From Acidobacteriota bacterium (lineage in GTDB: Bacteria; Acidobacteriota; Terriglobia; UBA7540): a stretch of DNA of 13,907 nt. Positions 6,274 through 13,335 of this stretch are shown one piece after another. The DNA lies in NCBI GenBank assembly GCA_003224665.1, contig QHZM01000175.1, forward strand, positions 1 through 13,907, given 5' to 3'. Every line of letters starts with the position of its first letter. Position 1 is the stretch's first letter. Made by a program: the position numbers and the translations under genes. Below the pieces are notes generated by a model. That model was not told the DNA's origin. It saw nothing but the letters and a program-made list of their open reading frames with translations, and ran no database searches.

Positions 6274-9200
6274 ATGAAGGTCGCTAGAATCTTTACAGTG
6301 CCCAGCTTATCGGTATTACTGCTCTTGCTTGGCACCTCAACTTTGCCGGCGCAATTCAACAGCGGGCTCGAAGGCACAGTGTTTGACCCCTCCGGAGCGG
6401 CGGTTCCAAATGCCTCTGTAGCCCTGAAGCACGTCAGCACGGGCGTCGAACACACCACGGTTACTTCTTCGGCTGGTATTTATCGATTTACGGCGTTGCC
6501 TTCTGGCAGATTCACCTTGACGGTTAAGGCCAGCGGTTTCGAGACGGCCGTCCTCAGCGACGTTTCGATCCAGATTACCGAAATCCGAACCCTCAACGTG
6601 AACCTAAAGGTCGGTGCTTCTACGCAGACCGTAAACGTCACCGCCGAGGTGACCCCTATCAATAGTTCAACCGGTGCCGTATCCGGCCAGATCAACGAAG
6701 TGAAGGTGCATGAGCTGCCCCTGGTCGGGAGGAACATGTTCAGCCTGGTAGTATTGACACCGGGCGTGACAGGATTACCCAGCGGTGGCGGCCAAGCGTA
6801 TGCCCAGGCGACTGCCGACATCTTCAACGCGGAGTACGGAGTGAACCTGAACGCCAACGGCCAGCGGGCCGAATCCAATAGCTTCTCAGTGGACGGCGCC
6901 ACCACCAACGGCAACCCTCGCGGCGGTGTAACTAACCTGACGCCCAACGCCGACTCCATTCAAGAGGTCCAAATTCAGACCAACAATTTTTCGGCGCAAT
7001 ACGGGCGCAACGCCGCGGCCATCGTGAACGTCGAAACCAAGAGCGGGACCAACGTTTATCACGGCACCCTGAGCTGGTTCCACACCGATACTCATTTGAA
7101 CGCGCGGACGGTCTACCAGCCCGACCGGCCGGTTTTCCTGCGGAACGAGTTCGCCGGGAGCGCTGGCGGACCGATCCGTAAAGAGAAGGACTTTGTATTT
7201 GGTTCAGTAGATATCCTGCGGTCGGGTGTTGGCGTAGCCTTTCCCGCCCAGATCCCATCGGCTAATTTGATCAGCTTCCTGAAGACGAATCTGCCGTCTA
7301 ACATCTCCACCAATGTGCTGGGCAGCTTCCCCACCACCTTCCAAGCTGATCGCCTGTTCACGACAGCCGGGGCCGACGTGGGGTCCAGTTGCACCGGCAC
7401 GCAACCGATCGGATCGTTCGGATCGGCCACAAGTGGTCTGGTCACCAGTGGTCCCCTTACGACAATGCCCTGCGACACGCCTGTGCGCGGCATCGGCGAC
7501 TTCTCCAACACCGTCTTCCGAAATGGTATCCAGTGGAGTTCGCGCATTGACCACTACTTCAACGACTTGAAAGACCGGCTGTACGGCAGCTTTTTCCGGA
7601 CGACCCGGCAGACCGTCTTGTTCGCTTCGCCGTCGGTTTACTTCCCTAAATTCAGCCCGGCCGAGCCCGAGTACACTCACCTGTTGAACCTCAACTGGAC
7701 TCACTCCGCCGGCGCAAACTTCGTGAACCAGATGACCGCGTCCTACACCCGCACGTTCGGTGACGCCCCCTGCGGTAACTGCGAAGTGCCGGCGATGGGC
7801 ACCGATGACGGCACGGCCCTGCCTGGAAACGGCTTTATCGGCCTGTTCCGGCAGAACAACTACGAATGGAAGGATATTGCCACCCTGGCGCACGGCCGCC
7901 ACGGCTTCAAGTTCGGCGCCAACTATGCGCGCCACCACGACGATGAGAGTTTCAACGACACCACTCGACGTCCGACGTTTCAGTTTGCCAGTGTTCTCCA
8001 TTTTGCTGCCGACACTCCGTACAACGAGTCGAATATTCAATTCGACCCACGGACAGGGCAGGTGGGCGTGGTCAACGTGGACTTCGCCTATCGTGGCACA
8101 GACCTGGGCGCCTTTCTCCAGGACGATTTCAAAATAAAGTCAAATCTCACGCTCAACTTAGGGCTCCGCTGGGAGGCCTTCACCGGCCCCACGGAGAGAT
8201 TCGCCCGGTTGAACAACGGTGTGTTCCAGGGTGGCGCCACTTGGCAAGACCGGATCACCAACATGAAGATGGACCATGTTCCCCAGCTTTGGCATACACG
8301 CGTAGGATACCTTGCCCCGCGTTTAGGGTTCGCCTGGGATCCAACCAGAAAGGGCAAGATGTCCATCCGCGGCGGCACTGGTATCTTTTACGACCGGCCG
8401 GAAAACCAGTTGTACACGGGCGATCGTAACAACCTCCCGCTAGTCGCTAACGCAAATTGCTCACTTCTGTCTGCGCAACCCTGTACGCCTGCCTTCGGCC
8501 TGGGCGCTTCGGGCACTTCACCGTACAACTTTCCTCCCGTCCCTGGACTCCAGGTTACCGGGCTGGACGCCAAGAACGGGCTTGTTGGCACCAGAACCAG
8601 CCAGGTGGTCACCGACCAGCACCTGCAGACCCAGTACGGCGAGAACTGGTCCTTGGGTGTGCAGTACGAGGTCTTTCATGACTGGCTGGCCGAAGGCGAC
8701 TACCTTGGCTCCAACGGTCACCACCTGTATTCGTTGTACAACGTCAATCGGTTTGCCGGGGACCTCATCGCGAACGGTGGCTACACCGGTTACAACTCCA
8801 GCTTTGGTTTTCTGGGCTACGGCCAGGCAAATTACAACTCGGCCTATAATGGGGGTACGTTCAGCATTCACAACCGGGGCTTTACCAAGGGAGTCAACTT
8901 CCAGGCTGCCTATACCTTCGGCAAGGTGACCGACCAGGCTCAAACGTTTTACGTTGAGCCGGTCGATCCTCTGAATCTCAAGGCCGAGCGCGGCCGCGCG
9001 GACTTTAACGTGGCTCGCCGCCTGTCGTTCAGTACTCTGTGGCAGGTGCCGCATTTCGGAAGCATTTCGCCGATTGCCAACATCTTTTTGAATGGCTGGC
9101 AGCTGAGCAACATCACCATCCTTCAGACCGGCACGCCGTTTACAGTGTTCTGCGGGGCGTCGTTCCCTACCTGCGACTACAACGCAGATGGGACGACCAA

Positions 9201-9594
9201 CGACCGTCCCAACGTGGCTTCAGGGGTTCCCATCGGCGGCTTTTCTAAGAATCAGTTCCTCAACACGGGTGTTTTCAGCTGCACGCCTACGACTCCCATG
9301 TGCGGTAACCTCTTCCCCGCCCCGGCTCTGGGGCAGTTAGGTAACGTCGGCCGGAATACCTTCGATGGGCCGGGATATATCAACACCGACTTTTCAGCGA
9401 CCAAGAGGACACACATTCCCTGGATCGTCGGACAGGAAGGGGCGCAGTTGGAATTCCGCGCCGAGTTCTTCAACGTGTTTAACAGGGTCAACCTGACGGG
9501 CGTCAACAACGACATCGCCGGCGGCGGCTTCGGGTTTGCCAACGGGGCGTTCCCGGCCAGGGATATTCAGTTCGGGCTGAGGATTGAGTTCTAG
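6274..9594 (+). CDS. Oar-like TonB-dependent outer-membrane receptor with carboxypeptidase-regulatory domain
   Basis: A 1,106-residue outer-membrane receptor of the large acidobacterial Oar-like family, expected to import a bulky nutrient using TonB energy. The N-terminus is a Sec signal peptide (MKVARIFTVPSLSVLLLLLG, cut near LPAQ). A CarboxypepD_reg-like beta-sandwich follows (EGTVFDPSGAAVPNASV to GRFTLTVKASGFE, about residues 30-110). The plug domain contains LPLVGRNMFSL, VDGATTNGNP and QEVQIQTNNFSAQYGRNAAA, leading into VETKSGTNVYHG. The rest is a 22-strand-type barrel with alternating residues (for example GAFLQDDFKIKSNLTLNLGLRWE), ending in a terminal Phe (FGLRIEF) as outer-membrane barrels do. 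All ten cysteines form close pairs (373/400, 500/503, 729/737, 960/967, 1003/1010), likely loop disulfides. No SusD-like gene is adjacent. The ligand is unknown; the GH31 neighbour and the shared operator with the GntR gene suggest a saccharide (inference). An intrinsic terminator follows. Confidence 0.93.
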   Translation: MKVARIFTVPSLSVLLLLLGTSTLPAQFNSGLEGTVFDPSGAAVPNASVALKHVSTGVEHTTVTSSAGIYRFTALPSGRFTLTVKASGFETAVLSDVSIQITEIRTLNVNLKVGASTQTVNVTAEVTPINSSTGAVSGQINEVKVHELPLVGRNMFSLVVLTPGVTGLPSGGGQAYAQATADIFNAEYGVNLNANGQRAESNSFSVDGATTNGNPRGGVTNLTPNADSIQEVQIQTNNFSAQYGRNAAAIVNVETKSGTNVYHGTLSWFHTDTHLNARTVYQPDRPVFLRNEFAGSAGGPIRKEKDFVFGSVDILRSGVGVAFPAQIPSANLISFLKTNLPSNISTNVLGSFPTTFQADRLFTTAGADVGSSCTGTQPIGSFGSATSGLVTSGPLTTMPCDTPVRGIGDFSNTVFRNGIQWSSRIDHYFNDLKDRLYGSFFRTTRQTVLFASPSVYFPKFSPAEPEYTHLLNLNWTHSAGANFVNQMTASYTRTFGDAPCGNCEVPAMGTDDGTALPGNGFIGLFRQNNYEWKDIATLAHGRHGFKFGANYARHHDDESFNDTTRRPTFQFASVLHFAADTPYNESNIQFDPRTGQVGVVNVDFAYRGTDLGAFLQDDFKIKSNLTLNLGLRWEAFTGPTERFARLNNGVFQGGATWQDRITNMKMDHVPQLWHTRVGYLAPRLGFAWDPTRKGKMSIRGGTGIFYDRPENQLYTGDRNNLPLVANANCSLLSAQPCTPAFGLGASGTSPYNFPPVPGLQVTGLDAKNGLVGTRTSQVVTDQHLQTQYGENWSLGVQYEVFHDWLAEGDYLGSNGHHLYSLYNVNRFAGDLIANGGYTGYNSSFGFLGYGQANYNSAYNGGTFSIHNRGFTKGVNFQAAYTFGKVTDQAQTFYVEPVDPLNLKAERGRADFNVARRLSFSTLWQVPHFGSISPIANIFLNGWQLSNITILQTGTPFTVFCGASFPTCDYNADGTTNDRPNVASGVPIGGFSKNQFLNTGVFSCTPTTPMCGNLFPAPALGQLGNVGRNTFDGPGYINTDFSATKRTHIPWIVGQEGAQLEFRAEFFNVFNRVNLTGVNNDIAGGGFGFANGAFPARDIQFGLRIEF

Positions 9595-9629
9595 CCTAGG
9601 TGATTGTTCCTGAACGATGACACACCTTC

Positions 9630-9669
9630 CGGAGCCGCAGGGCGGGCGTCTTGTGGCTCCGCGCTTTTT
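9630..9669 (+). terminator. Rho-independent terminator after the receptor gene
   Basis: CGGAGCC (9630-9636) pairs with GGCTCCG (9655-9661). The stem extends inward as GCAG against TTGT with two G-U pairs, giving about 11 bp (9630-9640 with 9651-9661) around a 10-nt loop. GC and then TTTTT at 9665-9669 follow. It begins 35 bp after the receptor stop, so the receptor gene appears to be transcribed alone. Confidence 0.8.
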
Positions 9670-9751
9670 GAAGCATTCTTGAAGTGCATCCGCAATGCCG
9701 GATGTTGTCTTGAAATTTCTCCCTCTAGGTGCATTCTGCAGTTATCTCCCT

Positions 9752-11377
9752 ATGAAAAGGCGCCGAAGAATCTGTGACAGCCTCGGCGTCCCAATAAGCA
9801 GTCTAGCCGCCGTTGTCTTGATTGCAGGCGTCTCCCGCGCGGCAGGCAAGCCGCGCACCGGTACCGCCGACCAGTGCGCGGAATGCTACCTGGCGCACCA
9901 GGGATTTGACCGGGACGTGTCCTCTTCCCGCCAGTTCCTGCAGCGTTCGCCTACCGCTCCGAGAGCGCTGAAGATGCTCGGAGTGGCGCTGGCGGGTGCC
10001 AGGCGCCTGGAAGGTCAGAACCGTAAGTTTGAGCACAGTCTGAAACTCAGTCCACGTTTCTATCTCTCCCTGAGCGACCTGGCCGTCAGTGAGTTCCACC
10101 GGAAGGGGGAGGCTGGGACCAAGAACGATTTCAAGCAGGGACTGAAGCATCCCCCGTCCGACCCGCCCCCAAACCTCTTTCTGGTAGAGCGTTATTTTGG
10201 CGAGAAACAGTTCGCAATGGCCCTGAGGCCTTACGACCAAGCGGGAACACGTTCCCGCGGCAACCCGCGGGCGATCCTGCGCGAGGCGCGGGCAGCCCTC
10301 AAGGAAGGAAACCAGAAGAAGGCAGTGAGCATCCTGGCCCTGCTGGCGCCAGCGGACGGCTCTAGCCACTTTGCGGCTGGAGCCATGCTCGCGGAGGCGA
10401 AGGCTTATGCGGCCGCGGCGCGAGAATTTGGATTGGCGCGCCAAACATATAAAGACCCCTATGCCGCGGGCTACAATCAGACATTAGCCTATGTGAATGC
10501 CGGAAACTACTCGGCGGCAATTGGCACCGCGAACGAACTCCTGAACCAAGGTCATCAGACTGCCGAGCTCGCCAGCGTTGCTGCCACCGCTTACTTGAAG
10601 AACGGCCAGCCCCGCGAGGCATATAACGCCCTCCGGCTTGCGACGCACCTCGATCCGAAGAATGAGGATGGCTACGTTGACCTCTGCGAGATTTCTCTCG
10701 ATTACGATAACTATGACCTGGGTCTCGAAATCGCCGACCTTGGCCTGTCCCACTTGCCGAATTCGGAGCGGCTTTACCTGCAGCGAGGCGTGATGCGGGC
10801 GATGAAGGGGCAATTCCCCGACGCGGAGAAGGACTTTGCCAAAGCATCGGAGCTGGCTCCAAACGAAGTTCTTCCTGATATCTCTCTGGGGCTTCTCGCC
10901 ATGCAGACGGGTCGCCTGGAAAAGGCGGTTGAGATCCTTCGCCGGGGGGCGACGCGGCATCCGGACAATTATCTCGCCCAGTATTGGTTCGCCCAGGTTC
11001 TACTCCATTCGGGGGCCCCGCCAAGGACGAGGGACGGCGACGAGGTTTTGGCCGCTCTCAGGACTTCGGTTCGCTTGAATCCCGACTTCTGGCACGCGCG
11101 CGCTGAACTTGGCAAGGTGCTGCTTGAACGTGATGAGGTGGATTCCGCCATTACTCAGCTTGAGAAGGCGGCGGCCCTCAACCCGAGCGCCAGCAGCCCC
11201 CTCTATCTGCTCGCGCGGGCCTACCGCCGGAAGGGCGACGACGCGCGGGCGCACGACTTGGTCGCCCGCGTGAGTAAGATGCAAACGGAGGAACGCGACG
11301 CTCTTTCCCGAGCGACATTGAAGCACATCGTGCGCGATGGTACGGCAGGCGGTCCTCCTGAGTTGCGTCGGCCCTGA
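9752..11377 (+). CDS. Second exported TPR protein, divergent N-terminal half
   Basis: A predicted exported scaffold of about 541 residues. Starting at the ATG at 9752 gives a clean signal peptide: an MKRRRR n-region, then a hydrophobic core (LAAVVLIAGVSRAAG). An in-frame ATG at 9695 would add 19 residues ahead of it and lies only 25 bp past the terminator, so 9752 is preferred; neither has a good Shine-Dalgarno. A Cys42-Ala-Glu-Cys45 pair follows the signal. The first third (SRQFLQRSPTAPRALKMLGVALAGAR and onward) has degenerate TPR-like helices. Clear repeats begin near AGYNQTLAYVNAGNYSAAI and continue through ASVAATAYLKNGQPREAYNAL, LYLQRGVMRAMKGQFPDAEKD and ARAELGKVLLERDEVDSAI. The DGDEVLAALRTSVRLNPDFW segment and the tail resemble TPR proteins common beside Oar-like receptors in Acidobacteriota. 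Function is unknown beyond protein-protein contact; it is not a copy of the 4217-5872 protein. Confidence 0.85.
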   Translation: MKRRRRICDSLGVPISSLAAVVLIAGVSRAAGKPRTGTADQCAECYLAHQGFDRDVSSSRQFLQRSPTAPRALKMLGVALAGARRLEGQNRKFEHSLKLSPRFYLSLSDLAVSEFHRKGEAGTKNDFKQGLKHPPSDPPPNLFLVERYFGEKQFAMALRPYDQAGTRSRGNPRAILREARAALKEGNQKKAVSILALLAPADGSSHFAAGAMLAEAKAYAAAAREFGLARQTYKDPYAAGYNQTLAYVNAGNYSAAIGTANELLNQGHQTAELASVAATAYLKNGQPREAYNALRLATHLDPKNEDGYVDLCEISLDYDNYDLGLEIADLGLSHLPNSERLYLQRGVMRAMKGQFPDAEKDFAKASELAPNEVLPDISLGLLAMQTGRLEKAVEILRRGATRHPDNYLAQYWFAQVLLHSGAPPRTRDGDEVLAALRTSVRLNPDFWHARAELGKVLLERDEVDSAITQLEKAAALNPSASSPLYLLARAYRRKGDDARAHDLVARVSKMQTEERDALSRATLKHIVRDGTAGGPPELRRP

Positions 11378-11462
11378 AACTATCCCGGGAAAATGTCACC
11401 TTGAGCGAAGGATCTGGGCTTGTGCTGATCCAGAAACGGGTAGACTGTACAACTTTGTTCAG

Positions 11463-11468
11463 GGAGGT
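11463..11468 (+). promoter_or_regulatory. Shine-Dalgarno GGAGGT supporting a TTG start at 11472
   Basis: GGAGGT ends only 3 nt before the TTG at 11472; counted as GGAG the spacer is 5 nt. It is the only good ribosome site near the point where homology to the lyase family begins (KFEGVFSVLPTPF). The close spacing and TTG codon suggest modest translation. Confidence 0.6.
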
Positions 11469-11471
11469 CAG

Positions 11472-12380
11472 TTGAAATTCGAAGGCGTGTTTTCTGTTCT
11501 GCCTACTCCCTTCAACGGGGACGGTGAGATCGATCTCGAAAGCCTGCAACGAGTGGTCGATCTCTTTCTGAAGGCAGGCGTGAACGGAGTTACCGTGCTG
11601 GGCGTTACGGGTGAAGTGTCCCGGTTGCGCGACAAAGAACGCGACGTGGTCCTGCACACTGTGCTGGACCACATCAAGGGTCGAGTTCCCGTGATCGCGG
11701 GCACCACCGCCGAGGGGCTTCGGACGTGCCTGGAATACTCGCGGGCCGCCAAGGCGGCAGGCGCGGCCGCGGTGATGGTCAGCCCTCCGCGCATGAACAG
11801 GCTGAACTCGGATGCTGTGGTGGCACATTACAAGGCACTGGCCGAAGCAGTAGACATTGATATTGTTGTTCAGGATTATCCTCCCCTGTCGGGTTTCACC
11901 ATGGAGCCTGGACTGGTGGTGCGAATCACGCGAGAAGTTCGGACGGCCCGCACGATTAAGTTGGAGGACCCGCCAACCCCGGCGAAGACATCTCGCATCC
12001 TCGAGCTGAGCCTGGGAACGGAGATCGCCATTCTAGGAGGACTGGGGGGCGTGTTTCTGCTGGAAGAACTGCTGGCCGGCGCCGCGGGGGCGATGACCGG
12101 CTTCGCCTATCCCGAGATGCTGGTGGAGGTAGTTCGGCTGTTTAAGTCGGGTCAGGTTGACGATGCGGCCAACGCATTTTATCGTTATGTTCCGCTGATG
12201 CGGTTTGAGTTCCAGGAAGGCATTGGCATGTCAATTCGCAAGGAAGTGCTGCGCCGGCGTGGCGCACTGGCCGACGGCAGTATTCGTCCGCCGGGCGCGA
12301 CACTCGATGTTTCTACCCGGGCGGCTTTGGATCGCCTGCTTAACTGGATGCGTCACCAGCAAGGCGTGCCATGGATTTAG
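11472..12380 (+). CDS. DapA-superfamily class I lyase (dihydrodipicolinate synthase / sugar-acid aldolase type)
   Basis: A 302-residue cytoplasmic TIM-barrel lyase that uses a Schiff-base lysine. Members cleave or dehydrate 2-keto sugar acids, or condense pyruvate with an aldehyde. Visible motifs are the N-terminal GVFSVLPTPF strand, GVTGEVSRLRDKER (residues 44-57, where most relatives have GTTGE), the catalytic Tyr136 in QDYPPLSG (most relatives have YNxP), and the Schiff-base Lys163 in TIKLEDPPTP. Glycine-rich LGGLGGVFLLEEL and the GAAGAMTGFAYPE segment complete the barrel face. The divergent Tyr loop and an acidic residue following the Lys argue against ordinary lysine-biosynthesis DapA, so a catabolic role is more likely. 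The TTG start is preferred because an upstream reading to 11337 would overlap the TPR gene and add residues foreign to the family. Its last 10 bp overlap the dehydrogenase gene, indicating coupled expression and probably one pathway. Substrate is unassigned. Confidence 0.88.
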   Translation: MKFEGVFSVLPTPFNGDGEIDLESLQRVVDLFLKAGVNGVTVLGVTGEVSRLRDKERDVVLHTVLDHIKGRVPVIAGTTAEGLRTCLEYSRAAKAAGAAAVMVSPPRMNRLNSDAVVAHYKALAEAVDIDIVVQDYPPLSGFTMEPGLVVRITREVRTARTIKLEDPPTPAKTSRILELSLGTEIAILGGLGGVFLLEELLAGAAGAMTGFAYPEMLVEVVRLFKSGQVDDAANAFYRYVPLMRFEFQEGIGMSIRKEVLRRRGALADGSIRPPGATLDVSTRAALDRLLNWMRHQQGVPWI

Positions 12381-13162
12381 GATTGACGGGCAAGGTCGCG
12401 ATGGTGGCCGGAGCCAGCCGTGGTCTGGGCTATGGGGTGGCGAGAATCCTAGCCGCCGAGGGCGCGCAAGTCTCGATGGCGTCGCGCGATACATCGGTTG
12501 TTGTCGCCGCGGCGAAGCTCATTGGCGAAGAGACGGGTGGCACGGTGTTTGGAGTCGCGGCCGACGCGCGGTCGCGTGAGGCGCTGGAAGCATGGAGTCG
12601 TACCACGGTTGAGCGCTTTGGGGGAATCGATATACTCATCACCAACACCGGCGGCCCACCGGCAGGCGCAGCAGGCTCGTTCGAGGATGACGTCTGGCGT
12701 AGCGGGTTCGAGCTGATCGTGCTCAGCGTGATTCGCATGGTCCGGGCGGTCCTGCCTTCAATGGAGGAACGCGGGGGCGGTAGCATCCTCATGCTGACTT
12801 CGTCTTCGGTCAAGGAACCCATCGTGAACCTGGGTTTGTCGAACGTACTCCGAGCTTCGGTCGCCGCGCTGGCCAAGACACTTGCGAACGAGCTTGCTCC
12901 CCGGCGAATCCGTGTGAACCAGCTCATCCCGGGTCGCATCGCCACGGACCGCCTGGACGAGTTGGATACCATCAACAGCCAACGACAAGGCATTTCGCTC
13001 AGCGACTACCGCAACCGCGCCCAAACCACTATTCCACTCGGCCGCTACGGCACCCCGAACGAATTCGCCTGCGCCGCGGCGTTTCTCGTGTCGGGGTCCG
13101 CATCATACATTAGCGGCGCGACCCTACAGGTGGACGGTGGCCTCATCCGAAGTGTGTTTTGA
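12371..13162 (+). CDS. Short-chain dehydrogenase/reductase-like protein lacking the catalytic Tyr-Lys pair
   Basis: A 263-residue Rossmann-fold protein of the SDR superfamily, FabG-like in length and layout. The dinucleotide site is AGASRGLG (Gly14, Gly18, Gly20) in place of the usual TGxxxGxG. NTGG near residue 92 replaces NNAG. The catalytic Ser144 is present (LTSSSVKE). At the expected Tyr position 13 residues later there is Ser157, and at Tyr+4 there is Arg161 (GLSNVLRASV), so the YxxxK pair is missing. This matches a known SDR subgroup annotated as beta-ketoacyl-ACP-reductase-like but without a full catalytic tetrad. The PGRIATDRLDEL and C-terminal SASYISGATLQVDGG segments are intact, so the fold is complete and the gene is not decaying. 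The 10-bp overlap with the upstream lyase gene (ATGGATTTAG) implies coupled translation. It may use an altered chemistry or act on an unusual substrate; plain oxidoreductase activity should not be assumed. Confidence 0.88.
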   Translation: MDLGLTGKVAMVAGASRGLGYGVARILAAEGAQVSMASRDTSVVVAAAKLIGEETGGTVFGVAADARSREALEAWSRTTVERFGGIDILITNTGGPPAGAAGSFEDDVWRSGFELIVLSVIRMVRAVLPSMEERGGGSILMLTSSSVKEPIVNLGLSNVLRASVAALAKTLANELAPRRIRVNQLIPGRIATDRLDELDTINSQRQGISLSDYRNRAQTTIPLGRYGTPNEFACAAAFLVSGSASYISGATLQVDGGLIRSVF

Positions 13163-13224
13163 TGCTGCCACGCGCGCCGCTGTCGCGTCGCCCGCATTCT
13201 TGCCACGTGCTACCCGCGCTTGCG

Positions 13225-13266
13225 TTGCTAATCGGGGAAGCTAAATTGTATACTAAAGTGTATCGG
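13225..13266 (+). promoter_or_regulatory. Promoter with overlapping GntR-type operator ahead of the regulator gene
   Basis: TTGCTA (13225-13230) and TATACT (13249-13254) with an 18-bp spacer make a plausible sigma-70 promoter. TTGTATACTA at 13246-13255 fits the FadR-subfamily GntR operator consensus as I recall it (t.GTm-kAC.a) at every specified position, and it covers the -10. A second half-site, GTGTATCGG, follows with TGTAT at 13259-13263, exactly 12 bp after TGTAT at 13247-13251. The arrangement suggests that the regulator represses its own gene. Confidence 0.55.
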
Positions 13267-13335
13267 AAGCCTTTCCTGCGAGGCATCACATGCTGACTTG
13301 ACACGAATCATGTTTGCGAGGATACCAGCAAAGCG

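Noticed and set aside
9595..9751. Promoter for the second TPR gene
   Set aside because: Two TTGAAG hexamers (9668-9673, 9679-9684) could be -35 boxes, but no acceptable -10 lies at the right distance, so none is annotated.
9875..9886. Cys42-x-x-Cys45 in the second TPR protein as a haem c site
   Set aside because: The motif is CAECY, with Tyr where CxxCH needs His. It may be a disulfide or redox pair, but nothing more can be supported.
11446..11460. TGTACAACTTTGTTC as a third GntR operator ahead of the lyase gene
   Set aside because: The two TGT elements are 10 bp apart instead of 12, and the GTATAC core is missing (TGTACA instead). The match is too weak to claim, although it lies in a plausible place.
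11337..11471. Longer N-terminus for the DapA-type lyase starting at 11337
   Set aside because: It overlaps the TPR gene by 41 bp, adds 45 residues foreign to the family, and ignores the ribosome site just before the TTG at 11472.
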